The position numbers were made by a program, and so were the translations under genes. The notes beneath the pieces are model-generated. The model did not search any database. It saw only the letters and a list, made by a program, of their open reading frames with translations, and was not told where the DNA came from. From assembly GCF_002414005.1 (NCBI RefSeq), contig NZ_DHYG01000056.1, positions 1 through 64,000 of the forward strand: DNA of 64,000 nucleotides. Reading direction: 5' to 3'. This document shows positions 1-12,800 of this stretch, piece by piece; the first letter of the stretch is position 1, and each line of letters starts with the position of its first letter. This DNA comes from Psychrobacter sp. UBA5136. Lineage in GTDB: Bacteria; Pseudomonadota; Gammaproteobacteria; Pseudomonadales; Moraxellaceae.

Positions 1-1
1 T

Positions 2-346
2 GGTACCAAACGTGAAGACGTCCAACGTGGCCAAGTGCTAGCGAAGCCAGGTTCAATCACCCCGCACACCAAATTTGACGCCGAAGTATACGTATTGTCA
101 AAAGAAGAGGGTGGTCGTCACACACCATTCCTAAACGGCTATCGTCCACAGTTCTACTTCCGTACCACTGACGTCACTGGCGCAATCCAATTACAAGACG
201 GTACCGAAATGGTAATGCCTGGCGATAACGTTGAGATGGGCGTAGAGCTTATCCACCCAATCGCTATGGACAAAGGTCTTCGCTTTGCTATCCGTGAAGG
301 CGGCCGTACCGTAGGTGCTGGTGTTGTTGCAAACGTAAACGACTAA
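2..346 (+). CDS. tuf: Elongation factor Tu, C-terminal part (5' end outside window)
   Basis: The frame is open from base 2 to a TAA at 344-346 and encodes the last 114 residues of EF-Tu, the GTPase that brings aminoacyl-tRNA to the ribosome. It begins with the GTKREDVQRGQVLAKPG segment of beta-barrel domain 2 and continues through domain 3 (HTPFLNGYRPQFYFRTTDVTG, then the GGRTVGAGVV end). The G domain lies upstream of the window. The gene is followed by a terminator and then tRNA-Trp and secE, the arrangement usual for the tufB copy in gammaproteobacteria. Identity is certain from family knowledge; which tuf copy it is rests on the neighbours. Confidence 0.97.
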   Translation, partial: GTKREDVQRGQVLAKPGSITPHTKFDAEVYVLSKEEGGRHTPFLNGYRPQFYFRTTDVTGAIQLQDGTEMVMPGDNVEMGVELIHPIAMDKGLRFAIREGGRTVGAGVVANVND

Positions 347-388
347 TCATCGTACTTTCAGCCTCGGCTGATTGATGATGACAGCGTT

Positions 389-422
389 AAAAAGCCATCC
401 TGATAAAGGGTGGCTTTTTTTT
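389..422 (+). terminator. Rho-independent terminator after tuf
   Basis: A 10-bp stem (391-400 with 408-417, one G-T pair), a 7-nt loop and a run of eight T follow the tuf stop by about 45 nt. Confidence 0.9.
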
Positions 423-681
423 GGCTAAGTTTGGCGGTTATAAATTGATAGTCTGGTTAAAAGTAAACGTATGAAGAGCAGGATATTTCTATTTTAAAGA
501 TATTTCTCAAATACGCTTTGAAACTCGCTACTATCTGCTGGCCATCTATTGTAATTTTTAACCGAGCTTGCTATATTAACGCTGCAGCTCATTAGCGCCT
601 TTTATGGCTGATTTTATGATCGCTATTAAGTGCCTAATCTATAGTATTGAGTAGCAGTGGTAGAATATTTTTTCTAAATGC

Positions 682-709
682 TTGCATTCCATGCTCAATA
701 TTGTATAAT
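682..709 (+). promoter_or_regulatory. Sigma-70 promoter of tRNA-Trp
   Basis: A -35 TTGCAT at 682-687 and a consensus -10 TATAAT at 704-709 are separated by 16 nt. Initiation would fall about 10 nt upstream of the mature tRNA 5' end. No terminator separates the tRNA from secE, so this promoter may also serve secE-nusG. Confidence 0.75.
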
Positions 710-727
710 GCTGTCCTTTACACCCAT

Positions 728-803
728 AGGCGATTGGCTCAATTGGTAGAGCATCGGTCTCCAAAACCGAGGGTTGTAGGTTCGAGTCCTACATCGCCTG
801 CCA
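728..803 (+). tRNA. tRNA-Trp (anticodon CCA)
   Basis: A complete 76-nt cloverleaf is visible. The acceptor stem AGGCGAT pairs with ATCGCCT, the D arm contains TTGGTAGAGC, and the anticodon stem TCGGT/ACCGA encloses loop CTCCAAA with anticodon CCA at 761-763. The T arm contains GTTCGAGTC, the discriminator is G800, and CCA is encoded at 801-803. The location between tuf and secE is the conserved one for this tRNA. Confidence 0.97.
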
Positions 804-854
804 TCTTCTTATCACATCTTTGTCATACCCCACCATCTCCGAAGTGAGTTCTTT

Positions 855-1343
855 ATGAGCAATAATCAGGATAACCTCGAGACCAAGTTATCTGATGCCA
901 AGGCAGTTGCTGGTGGAATGCTGTCCAAAGATAAGCACGTTTCGGCGAATAAACAAACAACCGCTGTTGAAGTTGCTAAGACGGGTTCAGTAAAAGATGT
1001 GATTTTGTGGCTACTTGCCGCCGTAATTTTGATAGGGGCAACCTTAGTTAATCAGTACTTACCGGGTTATTGGCAACCTGCCAATGATGTCTGGATGCGT
1101 ATTGGTATTATCGTAGCTCTAGTTGTCATTGCTTTTGTGTGCTTGGCATTAACGCATCAAGGTCGCGCTTTTAAAATATTATTAAAAGACGCGGCCGTTG
1201 AGCTGCGCCGAGTCACATGGCCAGGCAAAGATGAAACCTTCCAATATACGTGGCAAGTTATTGTCATGATTGCTATTGTGGGTTTTTTGGTTTGGTTACT
1301 AGATAACTTTTTTAATTGGTTCGTTGGTATCTTTATTGGCTAA
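855..1343 (+). CDS. secE: Preprotein translocase subunit SecE
   Basis: SecE clamps the SecY channel in the inner membrane. At 162 residues it is longer than the 127-residue E. coli protein because of a hydrophilic N-terminus of about 45 residues. Three membrane segments are visible, at about residues 48-70, 80-100 and 130-160. The conserved cytoplasmic amphipathic stretch ELRRVTWPGKDETFQYTWQV precedes the last segment and is diagnostic. The ATG follows AAGTGAG at 842-848. It lies directly upstream of nusG, the near-universal order. Confidence 0.97.
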   Translation: MSNNQDNLETKLSDAKAVAGGMLSKDKHVSANKQTTAVEVAKTGSVKDVILWLLAAVILIGATLVNQYLPGYWQPANDVWMRIGIIVALVVIAFVCLALTHQGRAFKILLKDAAVELRRVTWPGKDETFQYTWQVIVMIAIVGFLVWLLDNFFNWFVGIFIG

Positions 1344-1414
1344 TGGCGCGTATTGGTGCCATTTAAACCAAAGTTTACTCATAACGACTTAACTTTAATG
1401 ATCAGGAGCGTGAT

Positions 1415-1945
1415 ATGCGTTGGTATATTGTCCAAGCGTTTTCAGGATATGAAAAGCAAGTACAACGTTCATTAACTGATCGTATCAATCGTAGTGAATT
1501 CGCTGATTCATTCGGTGATGTCTTAGTGCCTACCGAAGAAGTCGTCGAAATGAAAGACGGCAAAAAGCGTAAAAGCGAGCGTAAGTTCTTTCCAGGCTAT
1601 GTATTGATTCAGATGGAAATGAACGACAACACGTGGCACATTGTCAAAGACTGCCCACGTATTATGGGTTTTATCGGCGGTACGCCTGAGATGCCAGCGC
1701 CGATTACGCAAGCAGAAGCGGATCGTATTTTAAACCGTTTAAATCAGACTGAAGCTGACCCACGTCCGAAGACTTTATTTGAGCCGGGCGAAGAGTTGTT
1801 GGTTATCGATGGTCCATTTACTGACTTTAAAGGGTTGGTAGAAAAAGTGGATTATGAGAAGTCTAAACTGCATTTAACGGTAAACGTATTTAATCGCCCG
1901 ACTCAGGTCGAGCTCGAGTTTAGTAAAGTTGAGAAACTAGACTAA
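1415..1945 (+). CDS. nusG: Transcription termination/antitermination factor NusG
   Basis: NusG binds the RNA polymerase clamp through its N-terminal domain and recruits Rho or ribosomal protein S10 through its C-terminal KOW domain. The 176-residue product starts MRWYIVQAFSGYEKQVQ, typical of the NGN fold, and has RKFFPGYVLIQMEM at about residues 55-70. It ends with the KOW module (PGEELLVIDGPFTDFKGLVE at about 125-145). The start follows a purine-rich AGGAG at 1403-1407. It is probably co-transcribed with secE, 71 nt upstream. No frameshift or truncation is seen. Confidence 0.98.
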   Translation: MRWYIVQAFSGYEKQVQRSLTDRINRSEFADSFGDVLVPTEEVVEMKDGKKRKSERKFFPGYVLIQMEMNDNTWHIVKDCPRIMGFIGGTPEMPAPITQAEADRILNRLNQTEADPRPKTLFEPGEELLVIDGPFTDFKGLVEKVDYEKSKLHLTVNVFNRPTQVELEFSKVEKLD

Positions 1946-2035
1946 ACCGGTAAAATATTCATCAACCGGGGAGCCGTTAGTCAATAAGGTTTATACCACG
2001 TTGATTTGGCGCTATTACCCATTTAGGAGAGTATC

Positions 2036-2467
2036 ATGGCTAAGAAGATTGATGGTTACATCAAACTGCAAGTGCCTGCAGGTAAAGCAAATCCTTCACC
2101 ACCGATTGGTCCAGCCTTGGGTCAAAAAGGCGTGAACATCATGGCGTTCTGTAAAGAATTTAACGCTGCGACCTCAAATCAAGAGCCGGGTCTACCGATT
2201 CCTACTGAGATCACTGTATACAGCGATAAATCTTTTACCTTTATCATGAAGTCACCACCAGCTGCATACTTACTACGTAAGGCTGCTGGTATTGCTAAAG
2301 GTTCTGGTACACCAAATACCGCTAAAGTCGGTAAAGTTGACCGTGCACAATTAGAAGAGATCGTTAAGACTAAAGACGCAGACTTAACTGCTGCGGGTCT
2401 TGATGCCGCTGTCCGTACCATCGCTGGTACTGCACGTTCAATGGGTATTACCGTGGAGGGTGTATAA
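2036..2467 (+). CDS. rplK: 50S ribosomal protein L11
   Basis: L11 binds the GTPase-associated centre of 23S rRNA. The 143-residue product has the standard length. Its N-terminal segment KLQVPAGKANPSPPIGPALG contains the proline-rich hinge, and the C-terminal RNA-binding domain contains AGIAKGSGTPNTAKVGKV and GTARSMGITVEG. The ATG is preceded by TTAGGAGA. The stop overlaps the rplA start (TAATG), indicating translational coupling. Confidence 0.98.
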   Translation: MAKKIDGYIKLQVPAGKANPSPPIGPALGQKGVNIMAFCKEFNAATSNQEPGLPIPTEITVYSDKSFTFIMKSPPAAYLLRKAAGIAKGSGTPNTAKVGKVDRAQLEEIVKTKDADLTAAGLDAAVRTIAGTARSMGITVEGV

Positions 2468-3168
2468 TGTCTAAGCTAACCAAACGCCAAAAAGAAATCA
2501 ATAGCCGTATTGATAACGAAAAACTATACACGCTTGAAGAAGCGGTTCAAATCCTAAACGATTTACCACCTCTAAAGTTCAAAGAGTCTATCGATATCGC
2601 GGTAAACTTGGGCGTTGACCCACGTAAATCTGATCAAGTCGTTCGTGGCGCCACCAACCTACCTGCTGGTACTGGTAAAACCAAACGTGTTGCGGTATTT
2701 GCCCAAGGCGCTGCTGCTGAAGCCGCTCGCGAGGCTGGTGCTGACATCGTTGGTTTCGAAGACCTAGCAGAAGAAATTAAAGCTGGTAACATGGACTTTG
2801 ACGTGGTTATTGCTGCGCCTGACGCGATGCGTGTTGTTGGTCAATTAGGTACTATCCTAGGTCCACGTGGCCTAATGCCTAACCCAAAAGTTGGTACGGT
2901 AACGCCAAACGTTGCTGAAGCCGTGACTAACGCCAAAGCTGGTCAAGCACAATACCGCGTTGATAAAGCGGGTATTATCCATACCACTATCGGTCAAGTT
3001 GGCTTTACTGCTGAGCAAGTTATGCAAAATGCTCAGGCATTATTGTCTGATTTAAAACGCGCTAAACCAGCTACATCTAAAGGTACTTTCATTAAGAAAA
3101 TTACCTTATCTAGCACCATGGGCCCAGGTCTATCGATTGACCCAGTTCCATATCGCGTTGCTAAATAA
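2467..3168 (+). CDS. rplA: 50S ribosomal protein L1
   Basis: L1 forms the mobile stalk near the E site; in E. coli it also represses its own L11-L1 mRNA. The 233-residue product contains GRNxx-type signatures such as GTILGPRGLMPNPKVGTVT at about residues 128-146 and an intact C-terminal KKITLSSTMGPG. Its ATG shares one base with the rplK stop. I did not identify the L1-binding element in the rplK leader with confidence. Confidence 0.98.
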   Translation: MSKLTKRQKEINSRIDNEKLYTLEEAVQILNDLPPLKFKESIDIAVNLGVDPRKSDQVVRGATNLPAGTGKTKRVAVFAQGAAAEAAREAGADIVGFEDLAEEIKAGNMDFDVVIAAPDAMRVVGQLGTILGPRGLMPNPKVGTVTPNVAEAVTNAKAGQAQYRVDKAGIIHTTIGQVGFTAEQVMQNAQALLSDLKRAKPATSKGTFIKKITLSSTMGPGLSIDPVPYRVAK

Positions 3169-3187
3169 TTTTATAGCATAAAAAACG

Positions 3188-3229
3188 GCTCGTTATTTAA
3201 CGGTTTTAAATAATGAGCATACTATTTTT
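3188..3229 (+). terminator. Hairpin between rplA and the L10 leader, possible weak terminator or processing site
   Basis: A 13-bp stem (3188-3200 with 3206-3218, one G-T pair) has a 5-nt loop and is followed by ATACTATTTTTG. The U-tract is interrupted, so this may be an inefficient terminator, an mRNA 3' end stabiliser or an RNase III site between the L11-L1 and L10-L12 units. Confidence 0.5.
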
Positions 3230-3244
3230 GAAAAATTAGGTCAG

Positions 3245-3390
3245 CGTAGCAAACGCTCCGCTGTCTAAGACCGTAGGTAGAAAGCAGTTTTGCGTTATAG
3301 TTCATATTGATAGCAAAGAGCTGCTTTTGTTAATCGACGACAGATGAAAATCTTAGTTGTCCTACGCAGACGGTGACCCACCCAGTTGTT
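3245..3390 (+). promoter_or_regulatory. L10-L12 autoregulatory mRNA leader (L10 leader)
   Basis: The rplA-rplJ spacer contains the elements I know from the gammaproteobacterial L10 leader, to which the L10(L12)4 complex binds to repress rplJL translation. GTCTAAGACCGTAGG at 3263-3277 and CCTACGCAGACGGTGAC at 3361-3377 enclose a helical region. Directly visible pairings are CGTAGG 3272-3277 with CCTACG 3361-3366, and AAAGCAG 3281-3287 with CTGCTTT 3321-3327. The GACGGTGAC tract matches the E. coli leader as I remember it. The remaining spacer to 3606 is AT-rich and ends in the rplJ ribosome-binding site AAAGGAG. Confidence 0.8.
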
Positions 3391-3606
3391 GATAAGAGCC
3401 GATAGATTGGTATTTATACTGAGCTATTACTTGATGTCATTCTGATAACGGTGCCGTAATCAGTCGTTATGAGTAGATTTTATTTTTATAAAATTTATGA
3501 GTAACGTGTCGTATCAAGTCAGTCTTAGTCTCTTGTTTAAAATTGAAAACCTAGGTTTTTGAGTATTTAAACTAGAGCAGATTGATAAGATTAAAGGAGT
3601 CAACTT

Positions 3607-4134
3607 ATGGCATTAACGCTAGAGCAAAAACAACAAGTTGTGGCTGAAGTGTCTGAAGTTGCTGCTAATGCTTACTCAGCAGTAGCTGCCGAATATCATG
3701 GTATTGGTGTTGCAAAGCTTACTAAGCTGCGCGAACAAGCCCGTGAGAAAGGCGTGGTTTTGAAAGTGGTAAAAAATACCCTAGCAAAACGCGCTTTTGA
3801 AGGCACTAACTTTGAGAGCATGTCAGACCGTATGACTGGTCCATTACTTTTGGCTTTCTCTATGGAAGATTTGGGATCTGCTGCTCGAGTTGTTTTCGAG
3901 TTCAGTAAAGAGAACAAAGCTTTAGAGACCAAATTGGTATCAGTCGGTGGTGAAGTTTATGGTCCAGAAGAGCTAGAGCGCGTATCGAAGCTACCAACTC
4001 GCGACGAAGCAATCTCTATCTTGATGGCAACTATGAACGCACCAGTGACCAAGCTTGTCCAGACTATGAACGCAGTTCCTGGCAAGTTCGTTCGCACGGT
4101 AGCGGCAATCAAAGACGCAAAAGAAGCTGCTTAA
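3607..4134 (+). CDS. rplJ: 50S ribosomal protein L10
   Basis: L10 anchors the L7/L12 dimers to the ribosomal stalk base. The 175-residue product starts MALTLEQKQQVVAEVSEVA, contains GVVLKVVKNTLAKRAFEGT at about residues 48-66 and ends with the helical region to which L12 dimers bind. The ATG follows AAAGGAG at 3594-3600. Expression is expected to be controlled by the leader upstream. Confidence 0.98.
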   Translation: MALTLEQKQQVVAEVSEVAANAYSAVAAEYHGIGVAKLTKLREQAREKGVVLKVVKNTLAKRAFEGTNFESMSDRMTGPLLLAFSMEDLGSAARVVFEFSKENKALETKLVSVGGEVYGPEELERVSKLPTRDEAISILMATMNAPVTKLVQTMNAVPGKFVRTVAAIKDAKEAA

Positions 4135-4260
4135 TTGCTTGTTTTAACGTAACTTTGACATCGCTGATTGCACTGTATTGTCATTTCTATTTTAAATTTT
4201 GGCAAGCAATCCAAGTGATATTAAAATCAATTAATTTTTATCAGATAACGGAGAGTTCTC

Positions 4261-4635
4261 ATGGCACTATCTAAAGAAGATGTGTTAAACGCAATCGCTG
4301 AAATGTCAGTAATGGATATCGTTGAGTTAATCAGCGACATGGAAGAAAAATTCGGCGTAACTGCTGCTGTAGCTGCTGCTGCACCTGCTGCACCTGCTGC
4401 TGGTGGCGCTGCTGCTGAAGAAAAAGACGAGTTTGACGTTGTTCTTGCTAGCTTCGGCGACAAGAAAGTTGGCGTTATTAAAGCCGTTCGTGAAGCGACT
4501 GGTCTTGGCTTAAAAGAAGCAAAAGATTTGGTTGAAAGCGCTCCAGCTCCAATCAAAGAAGGCGCATCTAAAGCTGAAGCTGAAGAGTTGAAAAAGAAAC
4601 TTGAAGAAGCTGGCGCAACTGTTGAACTAAAATAG
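4261..4635 (+). CDS. rplL: 50S ribosomal protein L7/L12
   Basis: L7/L12 recruits and activates translational GTPases. The 124-residue acidic protein has the N-terminal dimerisation helix region (KEDVLNAIAEMSVMDIVELI) and an Ala/Pro-rich flexible hinge at about residues 38-52. The C-terminal globular domain contains KVGVIKAVREATGLGLKEAKDLV. The ATG follows GGAGAG. It is 126 nt downstream of rplJ with no terminator between, and a strong terminator follows it. Confidence 0.98.
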   Translation: MALSKEDVLNAIAEMSVMDIVELISDMEEKFGVTAAVAAAAPAAPAAGGAAAEEKDEFDVVLASFGDKKVGVIKAVREATGLGLKEAKDLVESAPAPIKEGASKAEAEELKKKLEEAGATVELK

Positions 4636-4650
4636 TTTAACAGCAGTACG

Positions 4651-4690
4651 AAAAAAAGCTGGTAATGCCTTGCATTGCCAGCTTTTTTTT
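4651..4690 (+). terminator. Strong Rho-independent terminator after rplL
   Basis: A 12-bp GC-containing stem (AGCTGGTAATGC with GCATTGCCAGCT, one G-T pair) is flanked by seven A upstream and eight T downstream. It separates the ribosomal protein unit from rpoBC. Confidence 0.9.
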
Positions 4691-4698
4691 ACTATAAT
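4670..4698 (+). promoter_or_regulatory. Candidate promoter embedded in the rplL terminator
   Basis: TTGCAT at 4670-4675 lies in the terminator loop and distal arm. TATAAT at 4693-4698 lies just after its T-run, with the optimal 17-nt spacer. A transcript would begin near 4705 and run into the terminator at 4834-4866. Confidence 0.5.
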
Positions 4699-4704
4699 TC
4701 GTAG

Positions 4705-4866
4705 CTTGACCTTTTGTGTCTGCCAACATACGTATGCAACATCACGGTGGATACCCATCAAAAGGACAGACGATAGCGATGCAAGTAAACACAGTGCAAG
4801 CACACTTAGTAGTTATTGAAAACAGTTAATATGGCTAAACGTCGATCGATGTTTGGCATTTTTTTG
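4705..4866 (+). ncRNA. Candidate small RNA or attenuated leader between rplL and rpoB
   Basis: A perfect-spacing promoter upstream and a hairpin with a T-run downstream delimit a transcript of about 160 nt. Inside it, CCTTTTG at 4710-4716 can pair with CAAAAGG at 4759-4765, while GTCTG at 4718-4722 can instead pair with CAGAC at 4766-4770. The order of these segments makes the two pairings mutually exclusive when nested. CATACGTATG at 4727-4736 is a perfect palindrome. A 16-codon ORF (MQVNTVQAHLVVIENS) runs from 4779 to 4829. I do not recognise a known RNA family. This is inference from signals only. Confidence 0.4.
4834..4866 (+). terminator. Second terminator-like hairpin before rpoB
   Basis: GCTAAAC at 4834-4840 pairs with GTTTGGC at 4851-4857 (7 bp, one G-T), followed by A and seven T. 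The stem is short, so it may be a partial terminator or attenuator. Confidence 0.6.
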
Positions 4867-4944
4867 TGTCTGCATGCTTTCCATTAACACTATAGTTTAT
4901 ACTGATTTTAAAAGTTAGTGTTTTAAAGTCATTATTTTTAAAAA

Positions 4945-4974
4945 TTACAGTTTCTAATATTACAGTTTCTAATA
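4945..4974. repeat. 15-bp tandem duplication
   Basis: TTACAGTTTCTAATA occurs twice head to tail, at 4945-4959 and 4960-4974. A degenerate third copy, ACTGTTTCTAAGATT, lies near 4993. Confidence 0.85.
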
Positions 4975-5515
4975 TTATTTTTTTCTAAAAACTACTGTTT
5001 CTAAGATTTATAGTTGTCCCAATTATCATCAATAATCTAAACACTGTTAAATAAGTTCTCTGGTAAGGTTTTACTGTCAGTATATAAGCTCGTAGACGGT
5101 AGATATCAGCGACGATATTACTTATGATTGTAATTAGTGATTGGTTTTAAAAGATAAATAGCAACGACACTTTAAGTGAATTTACAAAGACAATCAACGG
5201 TATCTAAATGCCAGTAATTGGCTTAGCTACTGACCAGTGATTGCTCTTGAGCATTAAAAAGTTAAAGGGTGTAGGGCATTGAAATTCACAGTGTGAGCAC
5301 TCATATAGGCATGCTTAGATGCCGATTTACGCTTAAATAAGCTGGGTTAATCATGCACTATACGCGTGAATTAATCATCAGTCATTAGATGAGCATGAAT
5401 ATCCGTTTTATATTATCGTTTACGTCGCTAGGCTTGCACAATATTTATATCAATAGTATTGATGCACGCTGGCCACGCTTTCAATTTGTTTCCACGTTTA
5501 CTGTAAGGACTCTCG

Positions 5516-9634
<4,119 letters not shown>

Positions 9635-9800
9635 ATTAGAGCAACGACAACCGTTGTTTAACCTAGTTGTCCACTAAAGGCAGTTTGCGTTATTGCTGCT
9701 GCTTTTAGTGATTTGTCTCAACCCTATTCATTGCCTTCATTCATCTTAGCCGCGCTCCTAATACGCTGTCAGATGATTGTAAAGATAACGGAGAAGCAAC

Positions 9801-12800
9801 TTGAAAGATTTACTCGATATCATGCAAAGCCCTACCGGCACCGGTAACCATGAATTTGACAGTATTCAAATTACTTTAGCCTCACCTGATGTGATCAAAT
9901 CATGGTCACATGGTGAAGTTAAAAAACCTGAAACCATTAACTATCGCACCTTTAAGCCTGAGCGTGACGGTCTGTTTTGTGCCAAAATCTTTGGCCCAGT
10001 AAAAGACTTTGAGTGTTTATGTGGTAAATATAAGCGCCGTAAGTTCCAAGGCGTTATCTGTGAAAAATGTGGCGTTGAAGTCACCACCGCTAAAGTGCGT
10101 CGCGATCGTATGGGTCATATTGACCTAGCCAGTCCTGTTGCGCATATTTGGTTCTTAAAATCATTACCAAGCCGCATTGGTTTACTGCTAGACATGACGC
10201 TACGTGACATCGAGCGTGTGCTTTATTTTGAAAGCTATATCGTCACCGAGCCTGGTTTGACTTCTTTAGAGAAGTATCAGCTGCTTGACGATGAAGATTA
10301 TTATAAAGCGCTTGAAGAATTTGGTGATGAATTCACCGCCAAAATGGGTGCTGAAGCGGTTCAAGACCTGTTAAAAGACATCGATTTAGACATCGAGATT
10401 GATGAGCTGCGTGAGGCCATTCCGCAAACTGGTTCTGAAACCAAGCTTAAAAAGATGTCTAAGCGTCTTAAATTATTAGAAGCCTTCCGTGATTCTAATA
10501 ACAAGCCTGAGTGGATGGTAATGAATATCTTACCAGTATTACCACCAGATTTGCGTCCGCTAGTACCGCTAGAAGGCGGCCGATTTGCGACTTCAGATCT
10601 AAACGATCTATATCGCCGCGTAATCAACCGTAACAACCGTCTAAAGCGTTTATTAGAGCTAAGCGCCCCTGACATCATCGTACGTAACGAAAAACGTATG
10701 TTGCAAGAATCAGTCGATGCCTTGCTTGATAACGGTCGCCGCGGCCGTGCGATTACCGGTAGTAATAAGCGTCCGTTGAAATCTTTGGCAGATATGATCA
10801 AAGGTAAGCAAGGTCGTTTCCGTCAAAACTTACTTGGTAAGCGTGTTGACTACTCGGGTCGTTCGGTCATCGTTGTAGGGCCGACCCTGCGTCTACATCA
10901 GTGTGGTCTGCCGAAGAAAATGGCTCTAGAATTGTTTAAGCCATTTACTTATAACAAACTATTATCTCATGGTTTAGCCACGACGATTAAAGCGGCTAAA
11001 AAGATGGTAGAGCGTGAAGAGCCACAAGTGTGGGATATGCTGGCTATGGTTATCCGTGAGCATCCAGTACTACTGAACCGTGCGCCAACGCTTCACCGTT
11101 TGGGCTTACAAGCGTTTGAGCCAGTATTGATTGAAGGTAAAGCCATCCAGCTGCACCCACTCGTTTGTACCGCGTTCAACGCCGACTTTGATGGTGACCA
11201 AATGGCCGTGCACGTGCCATTGACCCTAGAAGCACAGCTTGAGTCACGTGCGCTGATGATGTCAACCAACAACATCTTGTCGCCTGCCAACGGTGATCCA
11301 ATCATCGTACCGTCACAAGACGTTGTACTTGGTTTGTATTACATTAGCCGCTCGTCAATCAATGCCAAAGGCGAGGGTATGATTTTTGCCACCGTTAATG
11401 AAGCCTTGCGTGCGATTGGTTCAAACGATTTGCATGTTAACGCCAAGATTAAAGTGCGTGTGACTGAAACACACGTCGATGAAGAAGGTAATCAGACCAA
11501 AGAAGTTAAGTTACAAGATACCGTTGCCGGTCGCCTACTTATCTGGAACATCATGCCTAAAGGTATGTCGTTCGACGAGTGTAACGAAGAGATGACCAAG
11601 AAAAACATCTCTAAGTTGATCAACTCTTGCTACCGTAAAGTTGGCGTCAAAGAAAGTGTTATGTTTGCTGACCAATTGATGTACCTAGGTTTTGCACAAG
11701 CAACCTTATCTGGCGTGTCTATCGGTATTGATGACATGGTGATTCCACCGCTGAAAAAACAAATCATCGAAACCGCCGAAGCTGAAGTTCGCGAAATTGA
11801 AGATCAGTTTGAGCAAGGTTTTGTGACCGCAGGTGAGCGTTATAACAAAGTCGTTGATATTTGGTCACGTACCAATGATAAAGTCGCCAAAGCGATGATG
11901 GACAACTTGGCAACGGATAAAGTTATCAATGCTAAAGGTGAAGAAGACGAGCAAAAATCGTTTAACTCTATCTTTATCATGTCAGATTCTGGTGCTCGTG
12001 GTAGTGCGGCACAGATTCGTCAGTTGGCAGGTATGCGTGGTTTGATGGCAAAACCGGATGGTTCAATTATTGAAACGCCGATTAAAGCCAACTTCCGCGA
12101 AGGTTTGACGGTGCTTCAGTACTTCATCTCAACGCACGGTGCGCGTAAAGGTCTTGCCGATACCGCACTAAAAACCGCTAACTCAGGTTACTTGACGCGC
12201 CGCTTGGTTGACGTTGCCCAAGATTTAGTTATCACTAGTGAAGATTGTGGTACTGAGGAAGGCTTGCTCATGAAGCCGCACATTCAAGGTGGCGAGATCA
12301 TTGAGAAACTCGGTGAGCTAGTACTTGGTCGTGTGACCGCGCGTGATGTCACTTATAACGATGATGCGTCAAAAGTCTTGATTCCAGCGGGTACCTTGAT
12401 CGATGAGTATTGGGTAAATGTACTGGATAACAACGCGATTGATGATATCTGGGTACGCTCAGTTATTACTTGTGATGTTGAGCATGGCGTATGTTCACAG
12501 TGTTATGGTCGTGACCTTGCACGTGGTCATAAAGTGAACATCGGTGAGTCAGTCGGTGTCATGGCAGCGCAGTCTATTGGTGAGCCTGGTACTCAGTTAA
12601 CGATGCGTACCTTCCACGTTGGTGGGGCGGCAAGTTCTGCGTCTGTGGACAACAGCATCTCAGCACGTAATGCTGGTCAAGTGCACTTTGAAAACATGAA
12701 AACGGTACAACATACCGATGGTCACTTGGTTATCGTATCGCGTTCAGCTGAGCTGGCATTGACCGATGAGCTTGGTCGCGAGCGTGAGCGCTATAAAGTC

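Larger units (their letters stand above)
347..727. other. tuf to tRNA-Trp spacer
   Basis: This 381-nt stretch holds the tuf terminator near its start and a sigma-70 promoter for the tRNA at its end. The AT-rich middle, about 425-660, shows no coding region that I can support. Confidence 0.6.
4636..5515. other. Long rplL to rpoB spacer
   Basis: This 880-nt gap contains the two terminators and the candidate small RNA in its first 230 nt, and a 15-bp tandem repeat at 4945-4974. About 540 nt of AT-rich DNA then precede rpoB, with no ORF I can support. The terminators imply that rpoBC needs its own promoter in 4870-5500; I could not pick one with confidence (TTGCAC at 5434-5439 has only a poor -10 partner). 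Confidence 0.6.

Noticed and set aside
647..847. 66-residue frame spanning the tRNA-Trp gene
   Set aside because: It overlaps a perfect tRNA on the same strand, has no ribosome-binding site and resembles the tRNA-derived 'RRLAQLVEHR' artefact type.
4831..4887. Short frame MAKRRSMFGIFLCLHAFH in the rplL-rpoB spacer
   Set aside because: It runs through the terminator hairpin and T-run and has no ribosome-binding site.
5434..5462. Possible rpoB promoter TTGCAC with a -10 near 5457
   Set aside because: The -10 candidate TATTGA matches the consensus only in its first three bases; too weak to annotate.
10361..10801. 146-residue open frame antisense to rpoC
   Set aside because: Shadow of a conserved coding sequence; no ribosome-binding site, low-complexity Ser/Arg composition.
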